Both the position numbers and the translations under genes were made by a program. DNA of 64,000 nt from Chitinophaga cymbidii (GTDB lineage Bacteria; Bacteroidota; Bacteroidia; Chitinophagales; Chitinophagaceae), in contig NZ_BKAU01000002.1 of NCBI RefSeq assembly GCF_007992715.1, forward strand, positions 496,001-560,000, read 5' to 3'. The notes under the pieces are model-generated. The model ran no database searches and was not told the origin of the DNA. It was given only the letters and a program-made list of their open reading frames with translations. Of this stretch, positions 9,211-18,255 are shown piece after piece. The first letter of the stretch is position 1. Each line of letters starts with the position of its first letter.

Positions 9211-10728
9211 TTAATAAGTATTCTGGGTGATAACGTCGTTGCTCGATATCATTTCAGTTCTTGGAATGGGCGCGGCAAAACGTCTTGAATTTTTCGGCAG
9301 CGTGTAGTTGATTACCGGCTGGTCGGCCTGCACCGAAGATATGGTAAACGGATAGAAATCCCGGCTCAGCTCTACATCATCATTCGGATAATCATTATTG
9401 TTATACCGGCGGATGTCAAACCAGCGGCGGGTGAAAGGCATTTCTCTTCTTCTTTCCGCCAGCACCTTTGCAATGGCGTCGTCCTGGTTGCCAGCGGTGA
9501 GGTCCACCCATGGCCCCGGTTCCATGCGTTTGGCACGCAGCTGGTTCAGCACGGTCATGGCTTCGCCGCCCTTGTTCGTACGGGCCAGGCATTCTGCTTT
9601 TATCAGCAGCATTTCCGCTACGGTGGGGCCGGAGGGGATGCGGTCTTTAAAGAAGAAAACATATCCCGGATAATCGTAGGCCGGTTTGGTCATCCCGCGG
9701 TCGTAAGAATAACCTTCCACCATATGATAGCGGTAACGCAGGTCGTGATCCTTGTCGTACAGATCTAACAGCGACTGGCTGGGAACGTACCACCAGGATT
9801 CGTGGTTCAGCATCCTGTAATAGAGGAATTCTTTCCAGCCGATCATGTCGGTCTGGTCGCTCTGGTTGTCGTGCGTGTAAGGGAATTGCAGGGTAACGGT
9901 CTGCGATTCCGGTGTGCCGGGATTGATCACTACGTCGCTCGTTCTTCCATAATGCATTTCCGTATTGTAGTCCACCAGTGTGCTGTATTCGTTCAACGCG
10001 GCCTCCGCATGTTTCAGCGCTTCGGTATAATTGTTCCGGGTGAGGTAATACCTGGCGGCGAAGCCGTTCACGCCGGCTTTGCTGGCGCGCCAGTATCGTG
10101 GGCGGCCGTTCTGGACGAGCGGTTGTGGTATTTTTAATGCCTCGGCGAGATCGGATTCGATGAGGGCGTATACAGCCTCGAGGGGCTTGCGTTCCAGCGG
10201 TTCTTCAAAGCTGGTGGTCTGCTTGATGGGCAGGCCGGGCTCATTTTTTGTAGCGTCCGTATAAGGAAGGCAATAGGTATTGGCCAGCTCAAAATAGCTG
10301 TACGCCCTTACCAGGTGCGCGTCCGCTTTCACGATCGCTTTTTCCTGTTCCGAACCGGACACGGCGTCTACCAAACCCAGCGCCATGTTGGCGGTGAAGA
10401 TCTTCTTGTATTCACCGCTCCAGAATCCTTCGCGGGTATCGTCCGGCAGGTACTTTGTATCCCAGCAGGCGAACTCTACCGTCGCCATCGAAAATGTAGC
10501 GGGTCTTGCATCATACAGGGCTTTGGTAAGGCCGTAGTCGTCGCTGCTATAGATCGTAGTACGGTTTCCTTCCTTGTAAAAGGCTTCATGGTTATTCAAT
10601 AAGGCATCCAGTTGGGACACCTTCGTCACTTCGAGTGAGGAGGTTTTGCTCGGGCGCTCGTCCAGGAACGAATCGCAGGAGTAAAAGCCGAGCGCCAGTA
10701 AAAGTATATAGCTATGTTTGATCGTCAT
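9211..10728 (-). CDS. SusD/RagB-family outer-membrane nutrient-binding lipoprotein
   Basis: 505 residues with a lipoprotein signal (LLLALGFYSC) and the SusD layout: helical TPR-like scaffold (LVRAYSYFELANTYCLPYTD, AEARRREM-type motif AERRREMPFTRRWFDIRRY near the C-terminus). It should sit as a lid on the SusC channel encoded 30 bases upstream (10759-14286) and bind its ligand. The ligand is not readable. Because the partner SusC has an STN domain and a sigma/anti-sigma pair, substrate capture here probably also induces the operon. Confidence 0.92.
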   Translation of the reverse strand: MTIKHSYILLLALGFYSCDSFLDERPSKTSSLEVTKVSQLDALLNNHEAFYKEGNRTTIYSSDDYGLTKALYDARPATFSMATVEFACWDTKYLPDDTREGFWSGEYKKIFTANMALGLVDAVSGSEQEKAIVKADAHLVRAYSYFELANTYCLPYTDATKNEPGLPIKQTTSFEEPLERKPLEAVYALIESDLAEALKIPQPLVQNGRPRYWRASKAGVNGFAARYYLTRNNYTEALKHAEAALNEYSTLVDYNTEMHYGRTSDVVINPGTPESQTVTLQFPYTHDNQSDQTDMIGWKEFLYYRMLNHESWWYVPSQSLLDLYDKDHDLRYRYHMVEGYSYDRGMTKPAYDYPGYVFFFKDRIPSGPTVAEMLLIKAECLARTNKGGEAMTVLNQLRAKRMEPGPWVDLTAGNQDDAIAKVLAERRREMPFTRRWFDIRRYNNNDYPNDDVELSRDFYPFTISSVQADQPVINYTLPKNSRRFAAPIPRTEMISSNDVITQNTY

Positions 10729-10758
10729 GAGTCTTGATTTAAGTTTTTCGAAAACCGG

Positions 10759-13700
10759 TTACAGGCTGCATTTAACGCCCAGCGTCAGTGTTGGCTGAGG
10801 ATTCATGGTGCCCAGCGGATATTCCGGATCTTCTTTTGCTTTGTTGGCGTAGATGGTGAACAGGTCGTTCCCCTGCGCAAATACCTGCACGTTATCCAGC
10901 TTTATCCGGGAGAGCGTGCGCTTGTTCAGGTTGTAGGTAAGATTGACTTCCTGCATGCGGATGTGCGATGCATCTTCGATAAGATAGTTCAGGTACTGGT
11001 GGAACCTGTCCCAGAAATAATACCGGTCTTCGATGTCGTTCAGCGGCAATGGTACGATCTGTGAAGGATCGCCGTTCACTACTTCGGAATACTTCACGTT
11101 CGGCAGTACGCGGCTGCTCCAGGTGGGTGGGTAATTGAAGCCCATGCGCTGGAACACGTGACCGAACTTGCCGGTGATGATGAAGGACAGGTCGAAGTCA
11201 TGTATGCGGAAGGTGTTCATGAAGCCGAGTGTATACGGCGCCACGGTGGAGCCCATGTTCAGCAGGTAATCGCGGCCGTCTCCCGGCGTCCATGCGCCGA
11301 AATCGTACAACGCGCCTTTTTCGCCTTTCACCATCGGCTGTTTGTTGTGTATGCCGGCATATTCAAAGCGCCAGAGCGTGTTGGCGTCAAAGCCTTCCAC
11401 ATATGCGCCGGAGCCGCCGCTGTACAGGGTACTGGCGGCATAGGTGGCCACGAACAGCTTTTCGATCCTGTTCTTGTTGTAGGAAAAGTTCAGGTTGCCC
11501 TGCCAGGATATTCTATCGGCAATGCGCTGCATCGTTCCAAGCTCTATCTCAATCCCTTTATTGCTGATCTCCGCGTTGTTGAGCTTTTGCGTGGTGGTGC
11601 CGTTCACTGCGGGAATGGATAACTGCGCGATCTGGTCTTTCCCGTACTTGCGGTACACATCGATCTTGCCGAAGAGCTTGTTGGAAAACAGGCTGTAGTC
11701 TATGCCCGCATTCCAGGTGCCCGTTTTTTCCCAGCGCAGGGTGGGATTGCCGAAGCTGGATATCGCAGCGGTATAGTCGTTCGTGTAGATGTTCGGTGTG
11801 GGATTGGCGGATATCAATGGTTTGAAAGATGTAGAGCGGTCTTCGTTGCCATTGTAACCGTAGGTCAGGCGCAGGTTCAGGCGGTTGAGCCAGTTGGCGC
11901 TGCGCAGGAAATCTTCTTTATGCATCTGCCATGCCGCGCCGGCGGACCAGAAAGGAGAGTAACGGTATTTCGGATCATCAGCGATGATGTTGGAAGCGTC
12001 CGTACGGAAGCTGCCCGAAACCGTGTACTTGCCCCGGTAGGTATAGGCGAGGTTGGCGAAAGAAGAGAAGTAGCGGTTGGTGGTATAGCTGAAAGTATTG
12101 GAATAGGTGAAGGTCTGGTTGCTGCCCAGCCAGTTTTTGATCGGACTGAAGGTGCCGCCGGGCCCGTTCGGAAAGATGCCGGAGGTCAGCGTTTCATCGT
12201 TATAACCATAGGTGAGCGGGTTCCCGAAACCTTCAGACACCCGGTTGCTGATCTCCACGCCCGCAATGAAATTCACTTCATGCTCCTGGCCGAAGAAGTT
12301 GTTATAGCTGACGGAGTTGCGGAGGTTGTAAGATTGCGTACGGCTCCTGTATTGTGAAAGAATGCCGCCTTTCGGCAGGTTCAGCGTCATCTCGTTGTTG
12401 GCCTGGTCCCAGGTGGTGGCGGTATTGACCCGGTTCCTGACGTAATAGGTATTTTCATTGTTGAACTGCCGGTCCCAGGAATTGAACAGTTCGTATTGCA
12501 GCTTGCTGTCGAACGTCAGCCCCTTCAGCAGCTTCAGCGTGATACCGGCCTGGAGGCGGGCATTCAGCTGTGTAACGGTGCGGTCGCGGTTCTGTATTTC
12601 CTGTACGGGATTGTACGTCCAGTCAGAATACGGGAACAGCTCCGTGGGTACAAACCGGTCGATGATCGGATAATAATACTGATGGATATTGGTAAGCGAA
12701 CCGTCTTCGTTTTTCAGCATTTCGTAAGGTGAAATGCCCTGGATATCCTGCAGGGAAACGCCGTTGTTCTTTTCCTTGTTGTAGTTCACCATGCCGCCTA
12801 CATGGAGGTCCAGCCATTTGGTGATGTTGGCGGTGGAGCGGAAGTTCAGCAGGTATTTCTGGTAGCCGGTTTCTTTGAAGTTGGACTGGTTATTTTCGAA
12901 GAGCATGGACAGCATATTCGTCATTCTGCCGGTGGAGCCGGAGAGGCTGAGATTATACTGTTGCGTGGCGGGACTTGCCAGCAGCAGGTCGCGGATCTGT
13001 TGTTTGTTGCTCTGGCGGGACAGCCGGTCCAGCACGGCCTGCCTTTCCGCGGCGGTCATGTAGCCGAGGTATTCTTCGCTCAATGCGATGGTGGCTTCTG
13101 ACCAGGCGAAATAGTAGCCGGTGTTCAGCACACCGGGATTGACGCGGGCGCTCCATTTGTTGAAAGCGCGCTGCTCGTAGTCTACCGTTTCGGCGGATGT
13201 GGCGAGCGGATTTACGTAATCCAGGTTGAATTTGCGGCCCATTTTGGTGAATGCGGAGAACTCCACATTCAGCGGCTTGTTCCGCTGGCCGTTCTTGGTC
13301 ACCACCACGATCACGCCGTTGGCGGAGCGGGCGCCCCAGATAGACGCAGCGGCGGCATCTTTCAGTACGGTCACGCTTTCCACGTCGTTCGGGTTGATGG
13401 TGCTGAAATCCCCCTGGATGGGGAATCCGTCCACCACCACGAGCGGGCGGGCGGTGGCATAAAGGCTGGATTTACCGCGGATCTCAAATGTGGGGTTGCC
13501 ATCCACATCCAGTGTCGCCTGTACGCCGGCAGTAGTGCCGATGATGCGGCTGGCGATATTGGTGGTCGGCCGGGCCAGCTGTTCTTTATCGATATACCCG
13601 AAAGAACCGGTAGCCCGTTCCTTGTTCAGCGTCTGGAAGCCCGTATTCACAACGGTGACGGTCCCCAGCTGCCGCGCGCCCTTCATCACCACATCGATCG

Positions 13701-14286
13701 TTTTCCGGCCATTCAGGGCAATGACCTGCGTTTCCAACCCCACATAGCTGAACACCAGCGCTGCATTGGCATCGGGAACATTCAGGGCGAAAACGCCCTT
13801 CGCCCCCGTGAACGTGCCGCCGCTGCCGCCTTTGATGGTGATGCTCACGCCTTCCAGCGGTTGGCCACTGGCATCCAGCACGCGGCCGCTGACGCGGATC
13901 ACCTGGCGGATGTTATCACGGTCCGCCACCACGATCATGTCGTTCTCCAGCATCTTGAAATCAAGGTTGGAGCGGTCCAGCGCGTGGCTCAGTACTTCAG
14001 ACACCGCGGTATTCTGCACATCGATACTGACCTTCATGTTTTGCGGGATGATGTCATTGCTGAATACGAAACGATAAGCCGTTTTCTTTTCAATGGCACG
14101 GAACAAATGCTGGATCGATACGCTTTTCAGATTAAGCGAGATCTTTGTGTCCTGTGAATAGATTTTGGCGCTGACGTGCAGACAGGCGAACACCGTCAGG
14201 AAAACGGTCAGTTTCATAAACATAATTACGTTGATCAATCCTAATGGGAATCCCTTTCCCCAGCCTGGAAGTTGGTTTTTTTGCAT
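10759..14286 (-). CDS. SusC/RagA TonB-linked outer-membrane transporter with STN signalling domain
   Basis: 1175 residues. After a long N-terminal leader (signal core MKLTVFLTVFACLHVSA) come an STN (secretin/TonB N-terminal) domain at about residues 50-125, a carboxypeptidase-like regulatory domain (VSGRVLDASGQPLEGVSI), a TonB plug (about residues 205-330, with VLKDAAAASIWGARSANGVI) and a 22-strand beta-barrel ending in aromatic-terminal strands. The STN domain is what contacts a FecR anti-sigma factor, and such a gene (14452-15573) lies directly upstream. It imports an unknown ligand and reports its binding across the periplasm. Confidence 0.93.
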   Translation of the reverse strand: MQKNQLPGWGKGFPLGLINVIMFMKLTVFLTVFACLHVSAKIYSQDTKISLNLKSVSIQHLFRAIEKKTAYRFVFSNDIIPQNMKVSIDVQNTAVSEVLSHALDRSNLDFKMLENDMIVVADRDNIRQVIRVSGRVLDASGQPLEGVSITIKGGSGGTFTGAKGVFALNVPDANAALVFSYVGLETQVIALNGRKTIDVVMKGARQLGTVTVVNTGFQTLNKERATGSFGYIDKEQLARPTTNIASRIIGTTAGVQATLDVDGNPTFEIRGKSSLYATARPLVVVDGFPIQGDFSTINPNDVESVTVLKDAAAASIWGARSANGVIVVVTKNGQRNKPLNVEFSAFTKMGRKFNLDYVNPLATSAETVDYEQRAFNKWSARVNPGVLNTGYYFAWSEATIALSEEYLGYMTAAERQAVLDRLSRQSNKQQIRDLLLASPATQQYNLSLSGSTGRMTNMLSMLFENNQSNFKETGYQKYLLNFRSTANITKWLDLHVGGMVNYNKEKNNGVSLQDIQGISPYEMLKNEDGSLTNIHQYYYPIIDRFVPTELFPYSDWTYNPVQEIQNRDRTVTQLNARLQAGITLKLLKGLTFDSKLQYELFNSWDRQFNNENTYYVRNRVNTATTWDQANNEMTLNLPKGGILSQYRSRTQSYNLRNSVSYNNFFGQEHEVNFIAGVEISNRVSEGFGNPLTYGYNDETLTSGIFPNGPGGTFSPIKNWLGSNQTFTYSNTFSYTTNRYFSSFANLAYTYRGKYTVSGSFRTDASNIIADDPKYRYSPFWSAGAAWQMHKEDFLRSANWLNRLNLRLTYGYNGNEDRSTSFKPLISANPTPNIYTNDYTAAISSFGNPTLRWEKTGTWNAGIDYSLFSNKLFGKIDVYRKYGKDQIAQLSIPAVNGTTTQKLNNAEISNKGIEIELGTMQRIADRISWQGNLNFSYNKNRIEKLFVATYAASTLYSGGSGAYVEGFDANTLWRFEYAGIHNKQPMVKGEKGALYDFGAWTPGDGRDYLLNMGSTVAPYTLGFMNTFRIHDFDLSFIITGKFGHVFQRMGFNYPPTWSSRVLPNVKYSEVVNGDPSQIVPLPLNDIEDRYYFWDRFHQYLNYLIEDASHIRMQEVNLTYNLNKRTLSRIKLDNVQVFAQGNDLFTIYANKAKEDPEYPLGTMNPQPTLTLGVKCSL

Positions 14287-14365
14287 ACTTTCGTACAGGT
14301 TTATAGTTAATAAAAGGGAACAGGCTCGGATGTCAAGCAGATCCTGTTTCCAAACTTGGACTTCT

Positions 14366-14438
14366 GAGGGAATGTGTCACCATTCCCTCTTTTTTATGTT
14401 CATGTCTGATGTATGATGCGGGAATGTGTCACCATTCC
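14366..14438. repeat. Two copies of a short self-complementary motif between fecR and susC
   Basis: GGGAATG-TGTCAC-CATTCCC occurs at 14366-14389 (stem of 9 bp, followed by six T on the plus strand) and again, shorter, at 14421-14438. The loop TGTCAC is identical in both. They lie in the 165-base gap between fecR and susC on the minus strand. They could be protein-binding sites or mRNA hairpins that set the fecR/susC ratio. The first copy has terminator shape only for plus-strand transcription, where no gene precedes it. Confidence 0.6.
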
Positions 14439-14451
14439 GTTTACATGCCTT

Positions 14452-15573
14452 TTATTGATTCAGGACGAGATGATGGTTGTCTTCAAACCGGAAGCTGAAA
14501 TCCCTGGAGAGCTGCAGCACTTCGAGTACGCGCTGTACGTTTTCCTTGTTGAAATTGCCGGTGAACCTGTATTGCTTCAGCGCTTCTGATTCAAACCTGA
14601 TCTCTACGTCATACCAGCGTTCGAGTTTCCTGGCGATCTCTTCAAAGCTTTCATCGGCGAATATCAGGCGGTTGTCTACCCATGACAGCTCAACGGCGGT
14701 AGTGTCATGCGGAATGTGCGTGAGGGACGCGATGGCATAGTCAATGGCCGGTTCAGGTATTTTTTGACGATTGTCGGATATGAGTTTTACTTTCCGGATG
14801 ATCGTTTTGCCAACCGGTACTATTACTTTTTCGTTCGGATGCAGCAGCAGCTGATGATCGTTTGATTTCAGGGAGATCTTTACCAGTCCCCTTACGAGGG
14901 CGGTCTCATTTGTTTCGTCGTTCCTGTAGGCTTTAACGTTGAAAGCCGTTCCCAGCACCGTGATGTCCATGGCGGTGGTATGGATCACAAAGGGGGAGGA
15001 GGCATTCTGCGCTACGTCAAAGAACGCTTCTCCATCCAGCGTCAGCGAACGGTTGCCGGTGTTGAAGCTGTCTTCCAGGTACAGGGTGCTGCTGGCGTTC
15101 AGCACTACTTTGGTGCCGTCCGGCAGCTGAAAGGACTTCCGTTCTCCTGCTTTGCTCACATAGGCAACGCGGGTATCTTCCGGTGCCGTGCTTTGCTGCG
15201 CGGGCCTTTCCGGCTGCAACCACAAGGTAGTCATAAAGAGCATGAGCACGGAGGCGACAGCCAGCGCGTACCAGCCCCATCCGTTTTTCAGCCGTCTTAC
15301 TTTGGCCGGAGGCGCCTGTTCGCCGGGCCGGATGCCCCGCGCCGCGAGCACCTCGCTGAACTGCCGGTGGTGTGCGGCAAAAACATCTTCATCCAGTCCG
15401 CCGTTTAGCCGCAGGTACAATGTCTTTGCAACTTTCACCAGCTCGCTCTTTTCAGGATGTTCCTTCAGCCATTGCTCCCAGAACCTTACCGCAGCGGGGT
15501 TCGTGCCCGAGCAATATTGCTGGAAAGACTCATCCATGACCAGGTCTTCTGCCTTGAAACGCAGGTAGTTCAT
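14452..15573 (-). CDS. FecR-family anti-sigma factor
   Basis: 373 residues. There is an N-terminal cytoplasmic region (about 1-95, sigma-binding), one transmembrane segment (about residues 98-118, WYALAVASVLMLFMTTLWL), then a periplasmic FecR domain (KSFQLPDGTKVVLNASSTL ... GEAFFDVA ... VLGTAFNVKAY) and a C-terminal DUF4974 domain with the typical beta-rich end. It would hold the ECF sigma factor encoded 61 bases upstream inactive until the STN domain of the SusC protein signals ligand binding. Confidence 0.93.
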   Translation of the reverse strand: MNYLRFKAEDLVMDESFQQYCSGTNPAAVRFWEQWLKEHPEKSELVKVAKTLYLRLNGGLDEDVFAAHHRQFSEVLAARGIRPGEQAPPAKVRRLKNGWGWYALAVASVLMLFMTTLWLQPERPAQQSTAPEDTRVAYVSKAGERKSFQLPDGTKVVLNASSTLYLEDSFNTGNRSLTLDGEAFFDVAQNASSPFVIHTTAMDITVLGTAFNVKAYRNDETNETALVRGLVKISLKSNDHQLLLHPNEKVIVPVGKTIIRKVKLISDNRQKIPEPAIDYAIASLTHIPHDTTAVELSWVDNRLIFADESFEEIARKLERWYDVEIRFESEALKQYRFTGNFNKENVQRVLEVLQLSRDFSFRFEDNHHLVLNQ

Positions 15574-15634
15574 CCCCTTTTTTAATTATAGAGGCAGCAA
15601 GCCGGCGCTTTTACTATGAAAAAATGATTTTTTT

Positions 15635-16258
15635 TTACTGGAAGAGAAAATAAATGCCGAGGATGAGCAGGGTGGGCGTGGGAATGGTAAGCCCGGTTGC
15701 CTGTTCGTATCCTTTCAGCTCGTTCTTGAGCTGTTTCAGCGCATCGTGTATGATGTTGTAAGCGGTTCTTTTCGTGATGCCGCAGGCCTGCGCAATGTGG
15801 TCGTAATCCAGGTTCTCATAGAACTTCATGCGGAGGAGCTGCTGCTGCCGTTGCGTGAGCCGCCGGAAAGCGGTGGCCAGCAGGCGGGTGAACTCATCAT
15901 TGCCTTCGAGCGCGGTCAGGTATGCTTCATAGGAAACTTCGCTGGGCTCTTCCGGTAATATCTCGCGGTGGCTGTTGTTCCGCCTTTTATCGGAGCGGAT
16001 CTCGAGGAGTATTCTGCGGTGCAGGCAGGTGATGAGATAGGCGCGCACATTCGTGACATCCGGCAGCGTATGCCTTTTATCCCACAGCTCCAGCAATACG
16101 TTAATGAAACAGTCATTCGCGAGGTCCCGGTCGCCGGTCAGCTTCACGCCATAATTGATAAGCCCGATGTAATGCAGCTGGTATAGCGCTGAAAGCGCAT
16201 CTGTATTGCCTTTTTGCAGTTGGCGCCAATATTCCTGCGTGTACAAAATCTCAGCCAT
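15635..16258 (-). CDS. ECF RNA polymerase sigma factor (Bacteroidota FecI-like)
   Basis: 207 residues with sigma region 2 (ALYQLHYIGLINYGVKLTGD...VLLELWDKRHTLPDVTNVRAYL) and region 4 (RQQQLLRMKFYENLDYDHIAQACGITKRTAYNIIHDALKQLK). The C-terminus has an unusual hydrophobic tail (TLLILGIYFLF), common in sigma factors paired with membrane anti-sigma factors. It directs transcription of the downstream susCD-tlpA genes and is controlled by the adjacent FecR. It has its own promoter upstream. Confidence 0.92.
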   Translation of the reverse strand: MAEILYTQEYWRQLQKGNTDALSALYQLHYIGLINYGVKLTGDRDLANDCFINVLLELWDKRHTLPDVTNVRAYLITCLHRRILLEIRSDKRRNNSHREILPEEPSEVSYEAYLTALEGNDEFTRLLATAFRRLTQRQQQLLRMKFYENLDYDHIAQACGITKRTAYNIIHDALKQLKNELKGYEQATGLTIPTPTLLILGIYFLFQ

Positions 16259-16350
16259 GCCTAATGATTGGTTGATAAAAGCATCTTCGGGGACAGATGA
16301 AACTCAATAAAGATTGCTTCAAGTTACTCTTAAAATTCGTAAAAACGAAG

Positions 16351-16381
16351 CAAAGGTAAGGGAATTAATCAGTCTATCAAA
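16351..16381 (-). promoter_or_regulatory. Housekeeping promoter of the ECF sigma gene
   Basis: Read on the minus strand: TTTG (16381-16378), a 19-base spacer, then TACCTTTG (16358-16351). This is a full match to the Bacteroidota consensus. It leaves a leader of about 85 bases before the sigma start codon. Confidence 0.75.
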
Positions 16382-16471
16382 TTGGTAGATTATAAAAATG
16401 CTACCGCTGGAATTGCGCCATTACCTGATAAATGCGTTATTTTCGGGAAGCAACAACCAAATCCAGATACT

Positions 16472-16828
16472 ATGTTGATCAAAATCGTCAGTGCAGTATT
16501 GATCATTTTCGTAGCCTTTATGGGATGCAAGCAGGGATGGGCCATGTGGAGCGGCAAACCGGAAATGTTGTCCATGTTTGAAAAGTGGCAGCTGGGCAAA
16601 AGTGCGGTGAGGCTGTTCGGGGTGGTTACGCTGGCCAGCGTGATCCTGATATTGATCCCGCGTACTTTTGTAGCCGGCAATTTCATCATGGCCGCCACCA
16701 TCCTCCTCATCATCTGCCTTCAGCTGTCCGTTAAAGACCTGAAAGGCGCCACGGTGGAATTGCCTTTCATGCTGCTGAACCTCGTTATTATCTACCTGCA
16801 ATATCCGCTCTTAAAACCATTGCGATGA
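16472..16828 (+). CDS. Small integral membrane protein, DoxX-like
   Basis: The ATG at 16472 gives a 118-residue protein (MLIKIVSAVLIIFVAFMG...) with four predicted hydrophobic segments; an upstream ATG-equivalent start at 16382 would add an improbable soluble tail. Segment spacing and the first-helix pattern are reminiscent of DoxX-like proteins, but I see no decisive motif. It stands alone between the ECF cassette and a small lipoprotein gene. Function unknown. Confidence 0.65.
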   Translation: MLIKIVSAVLIIFVAFMGCKQGWAMWSGKPEMLSMFEKWQLGKSAVRLFGVVTLASVILILIPRTFVAGNFIMAATILLIICLQLSVKDLKGATVELPFMLLNLVIIYLQYPLLKPLR

Positions 16829-16982
16829 ATACCGGCAGGCTCGTACATCAAGAAAGCGAGGCCCGGTGAAAACGGGCTCTTCAGCCGCCTGGACGCTGGG
16901 CAGACAGGTTAACCGGCCCTCGCGGGAAATAGGGGCACGCTTTTTGAATTCAACAGTACATTGATTCAATAATACCCGTTTT
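16829..16982 (+). other. GC-rich spacer with hairpin potential
   Basis: 154 bases between two small genes. 16858-16879 can form GAGgCCCG-loop-CGGGcTC, and the stretch to about 16935 stays GC-rich before an AT-rich run into the next start codon. I could not match it to a known RNA family by eye. Confidence 0.3.
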
Positions 16983-17387
16983 ATGAAGACTATTTCCCTC
17001 ATTTTTGCGATGCTTTCAGCCGGCATATTTTTTTCGTCCTGCACGAAAACAGAGGAAGTTATCATCCCCAACAAAACCGTTTTTGTAGAGATCACGCCGG
17101 ACATGTGGCAGCTGGCGTCGGCCAGCGGCACTTACCAGGTGGCGATAGACATGCCGGAGCTGGATGCCTATTCCAGCGAATCCAGTAGTGTGCAGGTAGA
17201 CATATCGTTTAACGACGGTGCGTCTTACGAAGCCCTGCCACAGGTGTTCGGCGGCGTTACTTACCTGTATTCTTACGGTGAAGGAACGCTTTACCTGGAT
17301 GTACAGAGCGCCGACGGTACCCGGCCGGTGAAGCTGACGGCTACTGCGCTTGTGAAGATCGTGCTGATCGCTTCGGAGAGCCGGTAA
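16983..17387 (+). CDS. Small putative lipoprotein, unknown function
   Basis: 134 residues. MKTISLIFAMLSAGIFFSSC is a lipoprotein signal with lipobox FSSC, giving a mature protein from Cys20. The rest is rich in beta-type, acidic sequence without a motif that I recognise. It has its own AT-rich upstream region and no obvious operon partner. Secretion is the only firm prediction. Confidence 0.65.
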   Translation: MKTISLIFAMLSAGIFFSSCTKTEEVIIPNKTVFVEITPDMWQLASASGTYQVAIDMPELDAYSSESSSVQVDISFNDGASYEALPQVFGGVTYLYSYGEGTLYLDVQSADGTRPVKLTATALVKIVLIASESR

Positions 17388-17468
17388 AGGGGTGCACCAC
17401 ACCATGGCGCCGTGACGTTTGATATGCCTTTACACGGCCGCGAAAACAGAGTTGACCGGTCGCTTGTG

Positions 17469-18215
17469 TTAAGTCTGCCGCTTCCCTCCGTATTTCACCT
17501 GGCAATTATTACAAAAGAAGGTCCGCCTGTTGGTCTTTCCCATGTATTCCTTTACAAGCGGAATATCACAGCGCGGGCAGATCTTCCTCGTATGTGCGAG
17601 CCAGTGTTTCTTCAGCTCGTACGCTTTTTTCCACCGTAAAAAATCAAAGCTGTACTGTACGGCTTCCCGCACCAGGTCTTTCCGTTGCTGCAGGGGAAGC
17701 GCACCCACGGTGCTGGCCGGGTGCACCCGGATGCGGTACAGCACTTCGTTCTTGATGATGTTCCCCACGCCCGAAAATATCTGCTGGTCGAGCAGCGCGT
17801 CGCACACCAGCATGTCCGGCTCGCGTTTCAATTTGGCGAGGGCTTTTTTGGGGTCCCATGCCTCGTTCATAACGTCCGCGCTCCAGTCGTAGATATCATC
17901 CAGCGGCTCTTCAATGATCCGGATCGCGGAGGCGTAGAAGTTCACCTCGCCGTTGTTGAATTGCAGCCGCAAGCCCGGCATGGCCTTCTTTCGTTCATTC
18001 ACCAGGCAGGAGCCGAACAGCATGAAATGTATGCGTACCGTGAAGCGGGGGAAACAAATGAGGAAATGTTTACCCCATGTTTTGAAGCCGGTGAGGGTTT
18101 TGTTCCGGAGCTTTTCAAAGTCGATATTAGCCTGCCCCGTGACGGCCAGCACTTTCTTTCCGGCGAACGGCGCCAGCGTTTCTTTGAGGATGATCATGGA
18201 TGGACCTTCGGGCAT
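17469..18215 (-). CDS. Fpg/Nei-family DNA glycosylase (endonuclease VIII-like)
   Basis: 248 residues. It begins MPEGPS, giving the catalytic N-terminal Pro2 and Glu3 of the family after Met removal. A lysine of the beta-hairpin follows (TWGKHFLICF). The helix-two-turn-helix is recognisable in FSGVGNIIKNEVLYRIRVHP. The C-terminal zinc finger is CPRCDIPLVKEYMG...FFCNNCQ with four Cys. It excises oxidised pyrimidines or purines and nicks the abasic site. The gene follows the GntP transporter by 40 bases on the same strand, probably a chance neighbour. Confidence 0.9.
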   Translation of the reverse strand: MPEGPSMIILKETLAPFAGKKVLAVTGQANIDFEKLRNKTLTGFKTWGKHFLICFPRFTVRIHFMLFGSCLVNERKKAMPGLRLQFNNGEVNFYASAIRIIEEPLDDIYDWSADVMNEAWDPKKALAKLKREPDMLVCDALLDQQIFSGVGNIIKNEVLYRIRVHPASTVGALPLQQRKDLVREAVQYSFDFLRWKKAYELKKHWLAHTRKICPRCDIPLVKEYMGKTNRRTFFCNNCQVKYGGKRQT

Positions 18216-18255
18216 GATATACGATCTGCAAAGGCCAGGCCATAAACATAACGGT

